Shown: positions 34,037 to 41,540 of the stretch, one piece after another
Layout: every line of letters starts with the position of its first letter
How positions within the stretch are numbered: the stretch's first letter is position 1
Origin: a virus
DNA: 59,664 nt
Strand: one strand, 5' to 3'
Virus record (IMG/VR): IMGVR_UViG_3300010885_014317
Span: 1-59,664 of that record
Notes under the pieces: generated by a model
Databases searched by the model: none
The model's input: the letters and a program-made list of their open reading frames with translations, nothing else
What the model was told of the DNA's origin: nothing
Position numbers and translations under genes: made by a program

Positions 34037-34078
34037 GGTCCAAATTGAACCCCCTAGAGGTCCAAATTGGACCCCCTA
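34037..34078. repeat. Pair of 22-bp spaced palindromic repeats
   Basis: GGTCCAAATTG starts at 34037 and 34059, each followed by (A/G)ACCCCCTAG. Each copy is itself an inverted repeat (GGGGTCCAAATTGAACCCC; GGTCCAAATTGGACC). They sit between the initiator-like HTH gene and the helicase gene, a plausible place for an operator or replication origin element. Confidence 0.6.
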
Positions 34079-34357
34079 GGAAAAGCCGCCCTTGAGTGTG
34101 TAAAGATTGGACGTTTGCAGGTAGCCCTTGACGCGCTTCTGCCGCCGGATGAACCCAGTGTCTTCCAGCTTCTTCATGGTCCGTTTGACCGATGTACGGG
34201 ACATGCCTGTGTCACGGGCCAGCGTCTCGACAGACGGCCAAGCACGGCCCTGCTCGTCGGCGTAATTGGCAATGACAAGGAGAAGAAGCTTTTCTGCCGT
34301 TTTGACGGGCTGCTTCAAAGCCCAAGACATAGCTTGGAATGACAATGTGACCACCAT
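34076..34357 (-). CDS. HTH protein, phage replication-initiator-like
   Basis: 93 residues. 'MSWALKQPVKTAEKLLLLVI' and 'ANYADEQGRAWPSVETLARD', then 'TGMSRTSVKRTMKKLEDTGF' form the winged HTH seen in lambda O-like/HTH_36 proteins ('A...D..G..aWPS..TLA...G.S..TV.R....L...G.I'). It is short, essentially only the DNA-binding domain. It precedes helicase and primase and the 22-bp repeats, so origin binding or transcription control are both possible. Alternative start at the internal Met of 'MSWAL'. Confidence 0.75.
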   Translation of the reverse strand: MVVTLSFQAMSWALKQPVKTAEKLLLLVIANYADEQGRAWPSVETLARDTGMSRTSVKRTMKKLEDTGFIRRQKRVKGYLQTSNLYTLKGGFS

Positions 34358-34446
34358 ATGTAGGGGCCACTTGCAAAATCAGACAAAAACGGATAATTAT
34401 CACGTTAAGTCCAACTCGCGATGTGACCCGCGATGTTGATTAGAAG

Positions 34447-34475
34447 CCCCAGAGGTGTCGTTCCCTCTGGGGTTT
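34447..34475 (-). terminator. Hairpin between HTH genes, possible terminator
   Basis: CCCCAGAGG (34447-34455) and CCTCTGGGG (34464-34472) form a perfect 9-bp stem with an 8-base loop. Flanking genes are all minus-strand. T-runs are weak on both sides. The rest of the 34358-34489 gap has a repeated CGCGATGT and no gene. Confidence 0.5.
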
Positions 34476-34489
34476 CGCGTTTATAGATA

Positions 34490-34693
34490 TTACTCTATTT
34501 CTTCTGCTTCTTCAAACTGATCAAACACAGCCAAGGCAATAAACACCATTCGTGGGAAGGTGCTATCGCCGCTGATCCAACGATACAGAGTTCGCTCGCT
34601 AATCCCTAAATAATCAGCAATATCAGCACGTTGCAAACCTAAACTATTTACAGCCTCTAAAAGTTTATTTGCCATGATCTGATCGTTGTTCAT
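34490..34693 (-). CDS. Cro/CI-type HTH protein
   Basis: 67 residues: 'NKLLEAVNSLGLQRADIADY', 'LGISERTLYRWISGDSTFPR', then MVFIALAVFDQFEEAEEIE. A classic helix-turn-helix ('RADIADYLGISERTLYRWISG'). Probably a transcription regulator. It overlaps the next gene by four bases. Target unknown. Confidence 0.75.
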   Translation of the reverse strand: MNNDQIMANKLLEAVNSLGLQRADIADYLGISERTLYRWISGDSTFPRMVFIALAVFDQFEEAEEIE

Positions 34694-34929
34694 AATTTAT
34701 TTCCTGTCATCTTGGCAGTAATTACTGCGTCGCGATTTTCTTGTAACCATTTCAGCGTTGACAAAATGGCCTTTACGTAGGGCAATCGCCTTTCTACGTC
34801 TTCCATAACTTCAACGGGTCGCTGGTTCTCCTCCACCATTCGGCGGCAAACCCTTAAATAGCTTTCATGGTTCTTGACGAGATATTCCATCTCTTCCACT
34901 TGCTTGTCGATGCTCACTTTTGTCATCAT
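34690..34929 (-). CDS. Small helical protein, unknown function
   Basis: 79 residues, charged and helical ('VEEMEYLVKNHESYLRVCRR', 'VMEDVERRLPYVKAILSTLK'). Overlaps the methyltransferase stop and the HTH start. A second ATG follows three bases later. No family recognised. Confidence 0.6.
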   Translation of the reverse strand: MMTKVSIDKQVEEMEYLVKNHESYLRVCRRMVEENQRPVEVMEDVERRLPYVKAILSTLKWLQENRDAVITAKMTGNKL

Positions 34930-35453
34930 CGTCCCACAAAACGTGTCTGGGTTGGCTTCGAACGGCTGTCAAACAAATACCAACAGCAGTTATCCATCCC
35001 GGTACTGCTTGAACCCTCCATCCACTTCACCCGGCCAACTGACACAATGACATGACATATACCGAGGTACGCGGTGGCTTGCTTGGTGTGCATCCAATCA
35101 GCATCGAACAGCAACCATGTCGGCCTAATCATGGAGCAGCGTTCAATGATCTGGTGTAAAGGCACCCTATCCCACGGCGGGTTAGTGATGATGGCTTCTG
35201 CACCGTTGACATGACTTTCTAGTAGGAAGGACGCATCATGACGGATGATCCAATCCTGTCTTGGCTCGACATCGTAAGCAGCAACGCAAGACAGTCTGGC
35301 CTCACGCAAATGGCTAATCAAGGCACCATCGCCAGCACACGGCTCGCAGAATGTAAGCCCCCTACTGACATGAGGAAGTAATGGCAGGATGGCTTCCGCT
35401 GGGGTTGGATAAAAGTCGAGCTTCTTCCGTTCAAAGTCAGATCGTTTACCCAT
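34926..35453 (-). CDS. DNA N6-adenine methyltransferase-like protein
   Basis: 175 residues. 'LDFYPTPAEAILPLLPHV', SAM-binding motif I 'FCEPCAGDGALISHL', 'AAYDVEPRQDWIIRHD' and catalytic motif IV 'AIITNPPWDRVPLHQII'. NPPW is the N6-adenine/N4-cytosine signature. Target sequence cannot be told. A phage methyltransferase can protect DNA from restriction or alter methylation-dependent promoters, which matters here because a GcrA-like regulator is also encoded. Confidence 0.8.
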   Translation of the reverse strand: MGKRSDFERKKLDFYPTPAEAILPLLPHVSRGLTFCEPCAGDGALISHLREARLSCVAAYDVEPRQDWIIRHDASFLLESHVNGAEAIITNPPWDRVPLHQIIERCSMIRPTWLLFDADWMHTKQATAYLGICHVIVSVGRVKWMEGSSSTGMDNCCWYLFDSRSKPTQTRFVGR

Positions 35454-36175
35454 CAGGCTGTCACCCGATAGTTCTTCTGTTTAGCAATCCATCCTTCGTC
35501 AGCATTTACAAAGACTGGCTGAATGAAAATCTTTTTGGTCTCTTCATTGTTCTTGCCATAGTGCTGCATTCGGATATGGCCACGTCGCATATGTGGACGT
35601 ATTGTGCCACCGCCACTACCGTTTGATTTATAGTTCTCTGTAATCTGCCCAATCTTGATTGTGGTTGTTTCGCAATAATATTTGGCATCTTTACGGACAC
35701 GGTTTTTTGCTGATGAAAGTGTATTTTTAACCGTTTGCTTGTCAGTGTTTTTTATAGCAAGCATGACAAATAAAAAGTTTCGTAAAAGCTGGCCAATACT
35801 AAAAAAACACTCTTTGGTTTTCTTGTTGATGCGGTCATTTGAGATACTCGACATGACAATTTTACCGCGGACCGTATCCATGATTATATCTAAAGAGGTT
35901 TCGTCATCTTCCACTTTATATTGGAAAAGCATTGTAGTGCTGCCAGCTGTGTTTTTTTCGTCAAGTGTCATAATGTCGTCTGTTTTAATCATTTCGCAGA
36001 CAAACCTGTCTACAAAAGCAAGCGAGCATTCAATGACATAATAATCAAATGGGTCCCTCAAAAGGTCCATGTCTTTCATGCTCTGCCAAGTTGATTTCCA
36101 ATCTTCTGGATCAACAGCATCAAGGATTTTTAGGTCAAGCCGGAAAAGATGTGGCCGTTTGTCAGCGTAAACCAT
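35453..36175 (-). CDS. Conserved protein of unknown function
   Basis: 240 residues. N-terminal 'DKRPHLFRLDLKILDAVDPE'; middle hydrophobic helix 'QLLRNFLFVMLAIKNT'. C-terminal signature 'HMRRGHIRMQHYGKNNEETK' and KIFIQPVFVNADE, a pattern ('RPH.RRGH.R....G...I...PVFVN') I have seen at the end of phage and plasmid proteins of unknown role. Start overlaps the stop of the upstream gene as TAATG. Confidence 0.65.
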   Translation of the reverse strand: MVYADKRPHLFRLDLKILDAVDPEDWKSTWQSMKDMDLLRDPFDYYVIECSLAFVDRFVCEMIKTDDIMTLDEKNTAGSTTMLFQYKVEDDETSLDIIMDTVRGKIVMSSISNDRINKKTKECFFSIGQLLRNFLFVMLAIKNTDKQTVKNTLSSAKNRVRKDAKYYCETTTIKIGQITENYKSNGSGGGTIRPHMRRGHIRMQHYGKNNEETKKIFIQPVFVNADEGWIAKQKNYRVTA

Positions 36176-36345
36176 TAGATGCCCGCCTCCTTCAACGCAC
36201 TATCAATCATCATAGACATATACATTTCTTCATTTGGCTCTGGCTGACCATCGTCGCCGTCCACTACGTCTGAACTCTCATCGAAGTATTCTTGGCATTC
36301 CTGTAGAGCTGCCAGTAAAATCTTAATCTGTTCGTCCTTCGTCAT
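36175..36345 (-). CDS. Small acidic protein
   Basis: 56 residues: 'MTKDEQIKILLAALQECQEY', FDESSDVVDGDDGQPEPNEE, MYMSMMIDSALKEAGI. It overlaps RusA upstream (22 bases) and the next gene as TAATG, so it is embedded in the operon. Function unknown. Confidence 0.6.
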   Translation of the reverse strand: MTKDEQIKILLAALQECQEYFDESSDVVDGDDGQPEPNEEMYMSMMIDSALKEAGI

Positions 36346-36694
36346 CGGTATATTCCCTTACGATAATTTCACATTGTGGGCCTGTTGGAACCCATTTCAG
36401 GTGTATCTCCTGACACAGATAATCATTTTCAATGACACCGCATTTTTCCAAAATGTCACTGATAGCTTTTTCTAAGTTACCCAGATCACGCCGCCGCTTA
36501 TCAGGCTTCACAGCATTGATCTCCAACGTATACTTCCCCTTGATACTCTTTCCGTTGAGTTGCCCTGCCAAAACCCACCCTGTGTGCATCGCCCAGTCTT
36601 TGTATTCCTTAGAACTGTAAACGCCACCGCTTTTGGTGGTTCGCCAAAGACGGTTAACACTGGGGGGAAAGGGGAGAACAATCCGTATCATCAC
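36323..36694 (-). CDS. RusA-like Holliday junction resolvase
   Basis: 123 residues (or 122 from the second Met). 'RIVLPFPPSVNRLWR', 'YSSKEYKDWAMHTGW', 'KPDKRRRDLGNLEKAISDIL' and 'CGVIENDYLCQEIHLKW' are the RusA hallmarks; the Asp residues in 'DKRRRDLGN' and the later 'ND' carry the metal site. It cuts four-way junctions formed in replication and recombination, removing branches before packaging. Confidence 0.9.
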   Translation of the reverse strand: MMIRIVLPFPPSVNRLWRTTKSGGVYSSKEYKDWAMHTGWVLAGQLNGKSIKGKYTLEINAVKPDKRRRDLGNLEKAISDILEKCGVIENDYLCQEIHLKWVPTGPQCEIIVREYTDDEGRTD

Positions 36695-37010
36695 TCTTCG
36701 ACCTTTTTTGCTCCAACATACGCACCAGAAGCTTGTAAACTTCCGATTCTGACAAACGCATCAAAAATGCGATCTCATTCGTATTTTTGCCAAGAGACCA
36801 ATATGTTTCAACGTAGTAGTCAGGACGTATGTCATGGGCATCTATGCCGGTTTTAGCAGATATGGCACGGATATATTGAACCGGAATCTTTTTCCAGCCA
36901 GAAATGGTCTGCGGCGATAGCTCCAAGAAGCTGGCCAGCTCTGATGCTGAACCGAACTCTTTAAGAACCGCCATAAGCATCTTATCTCTATCGTGTCTCA
37001 TGCCCGACAT
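36654..37010 (-). CDS. Cro/YdaS-like repressor
   Basis: 118 residues. 'FGSASELASFLELSPQTISG' and 'WKKIPVQYIRAISAKTGIDA' then HDIRPDYYV form a YdaS/Cro-type HTH. A second HTH-like stretch follows ('NTNEIAFLMRLSESEVYKLL'). An internal start at 36998 (MRHDR) is possible. It faces the rightward operon across a promoter containing a 12-bp palindrome, so it is the likely regulator of both divergent operons. Overlaps RusA by 41 bases. Confidence 0.75.
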   Translation of the reverse strand: MSGMRHDRDKMLMAVLKEFGSASELASFLELSPQTISGWKKIPVQYIRAISAKTGIDAHDIRPDYYVETYWSLGKNTNEIAFLMRLSESEVYKLLVRMLEQKRSKSDDTDCSPLSPQC

Positions 37011-37030
37011 ATTGCCATACGAAAAGAAAA

Positions 37031-37072
37031 AGTCAAGAGGGGCTTGATTTATCTGCCCGGGCAGGATATGTA
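37031..37072. promoter_or_regulatory. Divergent early promoter region with palindromic operator
   Basis: Rightward: TTGATT (37044-37049), a 17-base spacer and TATGTA (37067-37072). The spacer contains the perfect palindrome CTGCCCGGGCAG (37053-37064). Leftward: TTGACT (minus strand, 37036..37031) points at the repressor gene. This is the layout of an autoregulated Cro/CI-like switch. Confidence 0.6.
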
Positions 37073-37101
37073 TTGCCTACCCTGATACGGGAGTAAGACA
37101 A

Positions 37102-37398
37102 ATGAACCCCAATGACCCTGATTTCAAAGAGCCTAAACTCGACCCGATTACCTACGCGCTTGAGGAGTATGATCCTGCGGGCATGAAAGGTATTATGATC
37201 GTTGAATGCGTACTCGACATTGATATCGTGAGGAACGAGCCGGTGATCTCCGGTATTGCATTCCCTGCCAATGGCAAGTCAAACTGCATGATCCCAGCTT
37301 TGTTTGAGATCGCGCTGATTAAGATAATCGAAGCAGATAAGTGGATTATGAACGATATTACGCGATGCTGCGTCGAAGAATATGAAAACAACCATTAA
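37102..37398 (+). CDS. Conserved early protein, unknown function
   Basis: 98 residues: 'DFKEPKLDPITYALEEYDPA', 'KGIMIVECVLDIDIVRNEPV', 'ALFEIALIKIIEADKWIMND'. No motif recognised. First gene after the rightward early promoter, GGGAGTAAG upstream, so probably an early function. Confidence 0.65.
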   Translation: MNPNDPDFKEPKLDPITYALEEYDPAGMKGIMIVECVLDIDIVRNEPVISGIAFPANGKSNCMIPALFEIALIKIIEADKWIMNDITRCCVEEYENNH

Positions 37399-37409
37399 GG
37401 AACACTACG

Positions 37410-38006
37410 ATGAAAATGACCGAAAGCATTACACATCTTGCAACAGCTATCTGCCAAGCACAGTCTGAGATTGAGGATGCCACCAAGACGGGCCTCAATC
37501 CCGCTTTCAAAAGCAAATACGCTGACCTAGCTGCGGTTCGCGCTGTCATTCGTGACCCACTAACCAGAGCCGGTTTGGCTGTCGTGCAGGGGCCACGCCG
37601 TGCTGACGGTGGCATTGAGGTTGAAACGATGATCGTTCACAAATCCGGTGAGTGGATCAGCGAGAATGTATTTATCCCCGTGACAAAATGGGACGCCCAC
37701 GGTGTCGGTAGTGCGATCTCCTATGGCCGTCGGTATGGGCTTATGGCCCTTTTGTGTATCGCAACAGAAGATGATGACGGCAATTCTGCCGTCGAGAAGG
37801 GTGGACCAGCACCGCCAAAGCGTAAGGTTGACATTGATATTGATAGCTTGATGGATGCCGGTCTTAGTGCAAGCCAAGACGGCATGAGGTCTTTGAGCGA
37901 ATGGTATCAGAAGCTCACTGAAGATCAGCGCAATGCTCTCCCAACCGAACTCAAAGCTGCCTTAAAGACCAAGGCGACTGCTGCTGACAAGGTAGAAAAG
38001 AAATGA
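37410..38006 (+). CDS. ERF-family single-strand annealing protein
   Basis: 198 residues. 'HLATAICQAQSEIEDATKTG', 'NPAFKSKYADLAAVRAVIRD', 'LTRAGLAVVQGP', 'HKSGEWISENVFIPV' and 'GSAISYGRRYGLMALLCIAT' are the Essential Recombination Function signature. Such proteins coat and anneal complementary single strands. Paired with the YqaJ exonuclease downstream for recombination. C-terminal ~55 residues are a charged linker-like tail. Confidence 0.9.
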   Translation: MKMTESITHLATAICQAQSEIEDATKTGLNPAFKSKYADLAAVRAVIRDPLTRAGLAVVQGPRRADGGIEVETMIVHKSGEWISENVFIPVTKWDAHGVGSAISYGRRYGLMALLCIATEDDDGNSAVEKGGPAPPKRKVDIDIDSLMDAGLSASQDGMRSLSEWYQKLTEDQRNALPTELKAALKTKATAADKVEKK

Positions 38007-38296
38007 GCAAGATGTCAGAGCTTTTCGCTGCCATGCAGCAAGCACAAATACTCATGGGCGGCGACGAACCGCCTGTGAAAAAGATTTGCATTGATTGCGT
38101 ACATTGCGAAATGATCGTGGAGCATACGTCTTTAAGCATGACGCATCGCAAATACCTCTGCAACAATCCAAAGCTTGTCTTTATCGACCCCGTTGATGGC
38201 TCTTCATACAAAGAGTTTTGCCGCGTTCATCGTGATGAAGATGGAAGATGCAAACCAGAAGCACTTTATTGGGAGACAAAATATGGAACAGCGTAG
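38003..38296 (+). CDS. Small cysteine-rich (zinc-binding?) protein
   Basis: 97 residues. 'KKICIDCVHCEMIVEHTSLS', 'HRKYLCNNP' and 'YKEFCRVHRDEDGRCKP' give at least six Cys/His residues in pairs, suggesting one zinc site. Located between ERF and exonuclease, overlapping both. Function unknown; may support the recombination module. Confidence 0.65.
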   Translation: MSKMSELFAAMQQAQILMGGDEPPVKKICIDCVHCEMIVEHTSLSMTHRKYLCNNPKLVFIDPVDGSSYKEFCRVHRDEDGRCKPEALYWETKYGTA

Positions 38297-38906
38297 CCCA
38301 GAATGGTACGCCATACGCCTTGGTAAGGTTACGGCGTCACGTGTCTCTGACGTAACATCAAAGACCAAAACAGGTTATAGCACTTCGCGGCAAAACTACG
38401 CCGCAGAACTGATCGTAGAGCGTCTGACAGGAAGACAAGGGGACTTCTTCCAGACAGCTGCGATGGCGTGGGGGACGAATACTGAACCGATGGCTAGGTC
38501 TGCATACGAAGCTCGTATGGGGGTTCTTGTCGAAGAGGTCGGGTTCGTCCCTCATCCCAACATTGAAATGGCAGGAGCAAGCCCTGATGGCCTGATTGGT
38601 GAAGAGGGGCTTGTTGAGATCAAATGCCCAAACACGTCAACTCATATTGAGATACTTCTGTCAAAGACCGTGCCACTGAAATACCTTTACCAAATGCAAT
38701 GGCAGATGGCCTGTACGGGTGCTTTGTGGTGCGATTTTGTTAGTTATGATCCACGTATGCCAGAAGGCATGCAGCTCTTCATTGAACGGTGGGAGCGGTC
38801 TGATGATACAATCATGGACCTTGAACGTGAAGTAGAAAAGTTTTTGTCAGAGATTGACGAGAAAATATCTAAATTAACCTGCGTTTACCAAAAGGAGAAC
38901 GAGTAA
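38283..38906 (+). CDS. YqaJ-like viral exonuclease
   Basis: 207 residues from the ATG at 38283. 'RSPEWYAIRLGKVTASRVSD' start, 'AMAWGTNTEPMARSAYEARM', 'GASPDGLIGEEGLVEIKCPN' (Asp, Glu-x-Lys catalytic triad of the PD-(D/E)xK fold) and 'YLYQMQWQMACTGALWCDFV' are diagnostic of lambda-exonuclease/YqaJ proteins. It makes single strands for the ERF protein. Overlaps the upstream gene by 14 bases. Confidence 0.92.
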   Translation: MEQRSPEWYAIRLGKVTASRVSDVTSKTKTGYSTSRQNYAAELIVERLTGRQGDFFQTAAMAWGTNTEPMARSAYEARMGVLVEEVGFVPHPNIEMAGASPDGLIGEEGLVEIKCPNTSTHIEILLSKTVPLKYLYQMQWQMACTGALWCDFVSYDPRMPEGMQLFIERWERSDDTIMDLEREVEKFLSEIDEKISKLTCVYQKENE

Positions 38907-39151
38907 TGGCATACGAACATCGTGAAGGTTGGGGTTCTTTCCGAAAGAATCGTTTTAAGGAAGATGGTGACAAGAAGCCGGACCTAACAGGTGATGGCAT
39001 GTACAATGGCGAGATCGTTCGCATCGCCATTTGGCGTAAGGTGCGTGACGATGGCAGTATTACATTCAGCTTTAATATCCAGCCAAAGGAGCAGAAACCT
39101 TTGGAGGATAAGCCTACCCGCACGTTGAGTGACGACGATATTCCTTTTTGA
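38906..39151 (+). CDS. Small protein with SSB-like C-terminal tail
   Basis: 81 residues. 'YEHREGWGSFRKNRFKEDGD', 'MYNGEIVRIAIWRKVRDDGS', ending in the acidic tail SDDDIPF. A C-terminal DDDIPF is the docking peptide that SSB proteins use to recruit repair and replication enzymes. The protein is too short for a normal OB-fold SSB (~110 residues), so it may be a minimal ssDNA-binding or recruitment factor. Start overlaps the exonuclease stop (TAATG). Confidence 0.6.
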   Translation: MAYEHREGWGSFRKNRFKEDGDKKPDLTGDGMYNGEIVRIAIWRKVRDDGSITFSFNIQPKEQKPLEDKPTRTLSDDDIPF

Positions 39152-39161
39152 GGTGTAAGCC

Positions 39162-39479
39162 ATGACAGACGATGCTCCGCTTTCGGAACAATACCGTGTA
39201 ATAGCAAAATCATGGGTCGATGCTGACGCAGCTGCCTCTTTGCTGGAGGAAACAAAGTCGGCTGTTTTGGCTCGCCTCATGTTGTCACAGGGTGACATGC
39301 CGGTCAGTCGCGCTGAAATGAATGTCAAAGCGTCTAATGAATGGCGTGAGTTCCTTACAAAAATGGTAGAGGCGCGGGAAAAAGCTGCGCTTCTCAAAGT
39401 GAAGCTAGAATATATCAGAATGAAATTTCACGAATGGCAGTCAATGGAAGCAACTAAGAGAGCGGAGATGAGATTATGA
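39162..39479 (+). CDS. Small helical protein, unknown function
   Basis: 105 residues, mostly helical: 'YRVIAKSWVDADAAASLLEE', 'NEWREFLTKMVEAREKAALL', 'KLEYIRMKFHEWQSMEATKR'. Similar coiled-coil proteins follow recombination genes in many phages. Function unknown. Confidence 0.65.
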   Translation: MTDDAPLSEQYRVIAKSWVDADAAASLLEETKSAVLARLMLSQGDMPVSRAEMNVKASNEWREFLTKMVEAREKAALLKVKLEYIRMKFHEWQSMEATKRAEMRL

Positions 39480-39748
39480 AGGAAACCTACCCCACAATGA
39501 CAGATTATGAAATTCTTAAACTTGCACAAGAAAAATTCATGACTGTTAAAGATGAAAAGTTAGACGAAATACTTGGGTGCGTGGATGGCATGGAAACATT
39601 CGAAGGCGCAGCAGTGCTTGCGGTTGCTTTTCTTTCTATCATGGCAACGTCGGCCCCCAACCCAAAAGATGCCGCAATAGGTGTTTCGGCTTTTACTTCC
39701 GTTATGATTGGTTTCTTAATGAACCAAGACAATAAAGAGCTACAATAA
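39476..39748 (+). CDS. Small protein with hydrophobic segments
   Basis: 90 residues: helical 'YEILKLAQEKFMTVKDEKLD', then hydrophobic stretches 'GAAVLAVAFLSIMATS' and 'AIGVSAFTSVMIGFLM', suggesting one or two membrane helices. Overlaps both neighbours. Function unknown. Confidence 0.6.
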   Translation: MKETYPTMTDYEILKLAQEKFMTVKDEKLDEILGCVDGMETFEGAAVLAVAFLSIMATSAPNPKDAAIGVSAFTSVMIGFLMNQDNKELQ

Positions 39749-40239
39749 TGAAACAGGTAACATTGACGAATGGTGAAATGATGACATGCCGCCTCATTGG
39801 AAATATGAGAACCATGTCAAATCGTAACTTCAAGGTCAATGACATGCAGATGGGTAAGCAAGATCCGTGGGATACCGACGAATGGGGAGTTGTCGGAGAA
39901 TATGCTTTTTGCAAAATGCACAACATATTCTTTGACTTCAGCATATCCCCAAGAAGCGGTTCCTTTGATTGCACGTACAAGGGCGTAAGGATTGACATAA
40001 AAACAACCATACTTCCTCGCGGCCAGTTGGTTGCACGGGCAAAGAAAAACCCTGATGTAGATGTGTTTGCTCTAGCCATTCTAACTGGAAACGTGGTAAG
40101 TTTTCCGGGCTTTTGTAAAGCATCAGATTTATACGACGAAGCAAATCTAACTGATCTTAAAAATGGCAAAGAGCCAGCCTACGTAGTTCCGCAAGAGCGG
40201 TTACGCGTATGGGCAGATACGGAGACGGACAATGGGTAA
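39748..40239 (+). CDS. Putative PD-(D/E)xK-fold nuclease
   Basis: 163 residues. 'WGVVGEYAFCKMHNIFFDFS', 'RSGSFDCTYKGVRIDIKTTI' and 'VDVFALAILTGNVVSFPGFC' follow the helix-E ... D ... (D/E)xK pattern of restriction-like nucleases (Glu of 'GEYAF', Asp of 'FDC', 'DIK'). Could be a resolvase, a repair nuclease or a nicking enzyme. Family not identified. Confidence 0.55.
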   Translation: MKQVTLTNGEMMTCRLIGNMRTMSNRNFKVNDMQMGKQDPWDTDEWGVVGEYAFCKMHNIFFDFSISPRSGSFDCTYKGVRIDIKTTILPRGQLVARAKKNPDVDVFALAILTGNVVSFPGFCKASDLYDEANLTDLKNGKEPAYVVPQERLRVWADTETDNG

Positions 40240-40510
40240 TGAAGATTTCGAAGAAAGCCTTAAACGTGCAAACAATTTAGAAAAAATTTCCTCCGCTATT
40301 CAAGAAACTATTAGCGGTTTGGAATATAATGAAAAACTAGCCATTCTTCAAACAGTCATGACGCGTGAAATTTCTGACTGTCACGAATATCAAGTAGAAG
40401 TCATTTCTGAAATGACACGGATATTTATCAGTATGGTTATGTCATACTCCCTTGTAAATAACATGGTTGATGACGAAGATGAAGACGAAGAGGATGAATC
40501 TCTTCAATGA
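40232..40510 (+). CDS. Small acidic-tailed protein, unknown function
   Basis: 92 residues: helical body ('SSAIQETISGLEYNEKLAIL') and a C-terminal run 'DDEDEDEEDESLQ'. Overlaps both neighbours. An acidic tail like this can mimic DNA, but nothing else supports a function. Confidence 0.6.
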   Translation: MGNEDFEESLKRANNLEKISSAIQETISGLEYNEKLAILQTVMTREISDCHEYQVEVISEMTRIFISMVMSYSLVNNMVDDEDEDEEDESLQ

Positions 40511-40857
40511 AACGAGTTAGAATTACAGCAAAAATGAGGGCTGACATTTTCATGAGGCACGGTGGCGTATGTCACATGTGCAAAATGAAAGTTATCCCGG
40601 GACAAGATTGGGATGTATCGCATGAAATACCACTTGAAACCGGAGGCGTTGACGATGCCACTAATTGGCTTGTCGCTCATCGCACTTGTCATCGTAAACA
40701 CACTGCTACAATAGACATGCCACTGATAGCTAAAGTGAAAAGAATCCACCAGCGTCATATCGGTGCTGAACTGAAGTCCAAAAGTCCGTTACCGGGAGGG
40801 AAGCATTCCAAATGGAAAAGGAAGATGGACGGAACCGTGGTCAGGAGAGAGCCTTGA
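40507..40857 (+). CDS. HNH endonuclease
   Basis: 116 residues. 'IFMRHGGVCHMCKMKV' (first Cys pair), 'DWDVSHEIPLETGGVDDATN' (HNH core with catalytic His) and 'LVAHRTCHRKHTATID' (second zinc pair) form an intact HNH domain. Basic C-terminus 'GKHSKWKRKMDGTVVRR' probably contacts DNA. It could be free-standing homing-type or act in packaging or host DNA cleavage. Confidence 0.85.
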   Translation: MKRVRITAKMRADIFMRHGGVCHMCKMKVIPGQDWDVSHEIPLETGGVDDATNWLVAHRTCHRKHTATIDMPLIAKVKRIHQRHIGAELKSKSPLPGGKHSKWKRKMDGTVVRREP

Positions 40858-41186
40858 GATTTCTGATCACCCTTAACATGCCAAGCTTCGAAGGAAGACT
40901 TGTGCATCAAGTAACCCTTGGGGTCCAAGGAGTCGAAAGCGTTTTAGATTTTTGGAAAATGCTAAACGATTACGAGTTCATTTTGGGAACCCAATGGTAT
41001 CGTCGCAAAGACCCTTATACTGGTTCTGGTATATGGGAAGACCGCGGCGAAATTATCTTAAATACGTCACATGTAGGCAAAGTTGCCGAATTTATAGAAC
41101 TAGAGGAAGAGAACGATGAATCACAAAGAAGTTTTGAGTTCCGCGGTAGGAATACTCAAGGACCGCGCCGCCCAATACGGCCCTGA
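40854..41186 (+). CDS. Small protein with TTG start, unknown function
   Basis: 110 residues if it starts at the TTG at 40854, which has a strong AGGAGAG site and overlaps the HNH stop; an ATG at 40812 lies inside the HNH gene. 'RFLITLNMPSFEGRLVHQVT', 'VLDFWKMLNDYEFILGTQWY', 'GEIILNTSHVGKVAEFIE'. The C-terminal 24 codons overlap the next gene by 71 bases. No family recognised. Confidence 0.6.
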   Translation: MRFLITLNMPSFEGRLVHQVTLGVQGVESVLDFWKMLNDYEFILGTQWYRRKDPYTGSGIWEDRGEIILNTSHVGKVAEFIELEEENDESQRSFEFRGRNTQGPRRPIRP

Positions 41187-41526
41187 AGAAGATTGCTTTG
41201 GTCGCATTAGTCAGCTGTCAAGCATCATTCTTAACAAGACAATCTCACCATATGATGTGGCAATGATCCTTCATTGTACAAAGCTTGGTAGGTTGCAGGA
41301 AAACCGTACCAACGCTGACCACTACGTTGACGGCATTAACTATCTTGCCTTCAGCGGTCAATTTGCCGGTTTACGGGCTTCCGTAGAGGCAGCGGTCGAA
41401 GATGACATTGCTGCTTTGGCTCGCAAGTTTGCGCCTGTCAAAAAGGACGAATACCCAAAGGTCGGACAACAGGTAGAATTTACGGCTCCAATACCAACTG
41501 AGCTAAAAACAAATAGTGCTGAGTAA
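41116..41526 (+). CDS. DUF6378-like protein
   Basis: 136 residues. 'RAAQYGPEEDCFGRISQLSS', 'ISPYDVAMILHCTKLGRLQE' and 'NRTNADHYVDGINYLAFSGQ' are the DUF6378 signature, a helical phage protein family of unknown role (pattern RA..YG, DVA..L...KL.R, DHYVD..NYLA). Residues 95-136 are a charged tail. Confidence 0.75.
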   Translation: MNHKEVLSSAVGILKDRAAQYGPEEDCFGRISQLSSIILNKTISPYDVAMILHCTKLGRLQENRTNADHYVDGINYLAFSGQFAGLRASVEAAVEDDIAALARKFAPVKKDEYPKVGQQVEFTAPIPTELKTNSAE

Positions 41527-41540
41527 GCGTGAATGAGTAG

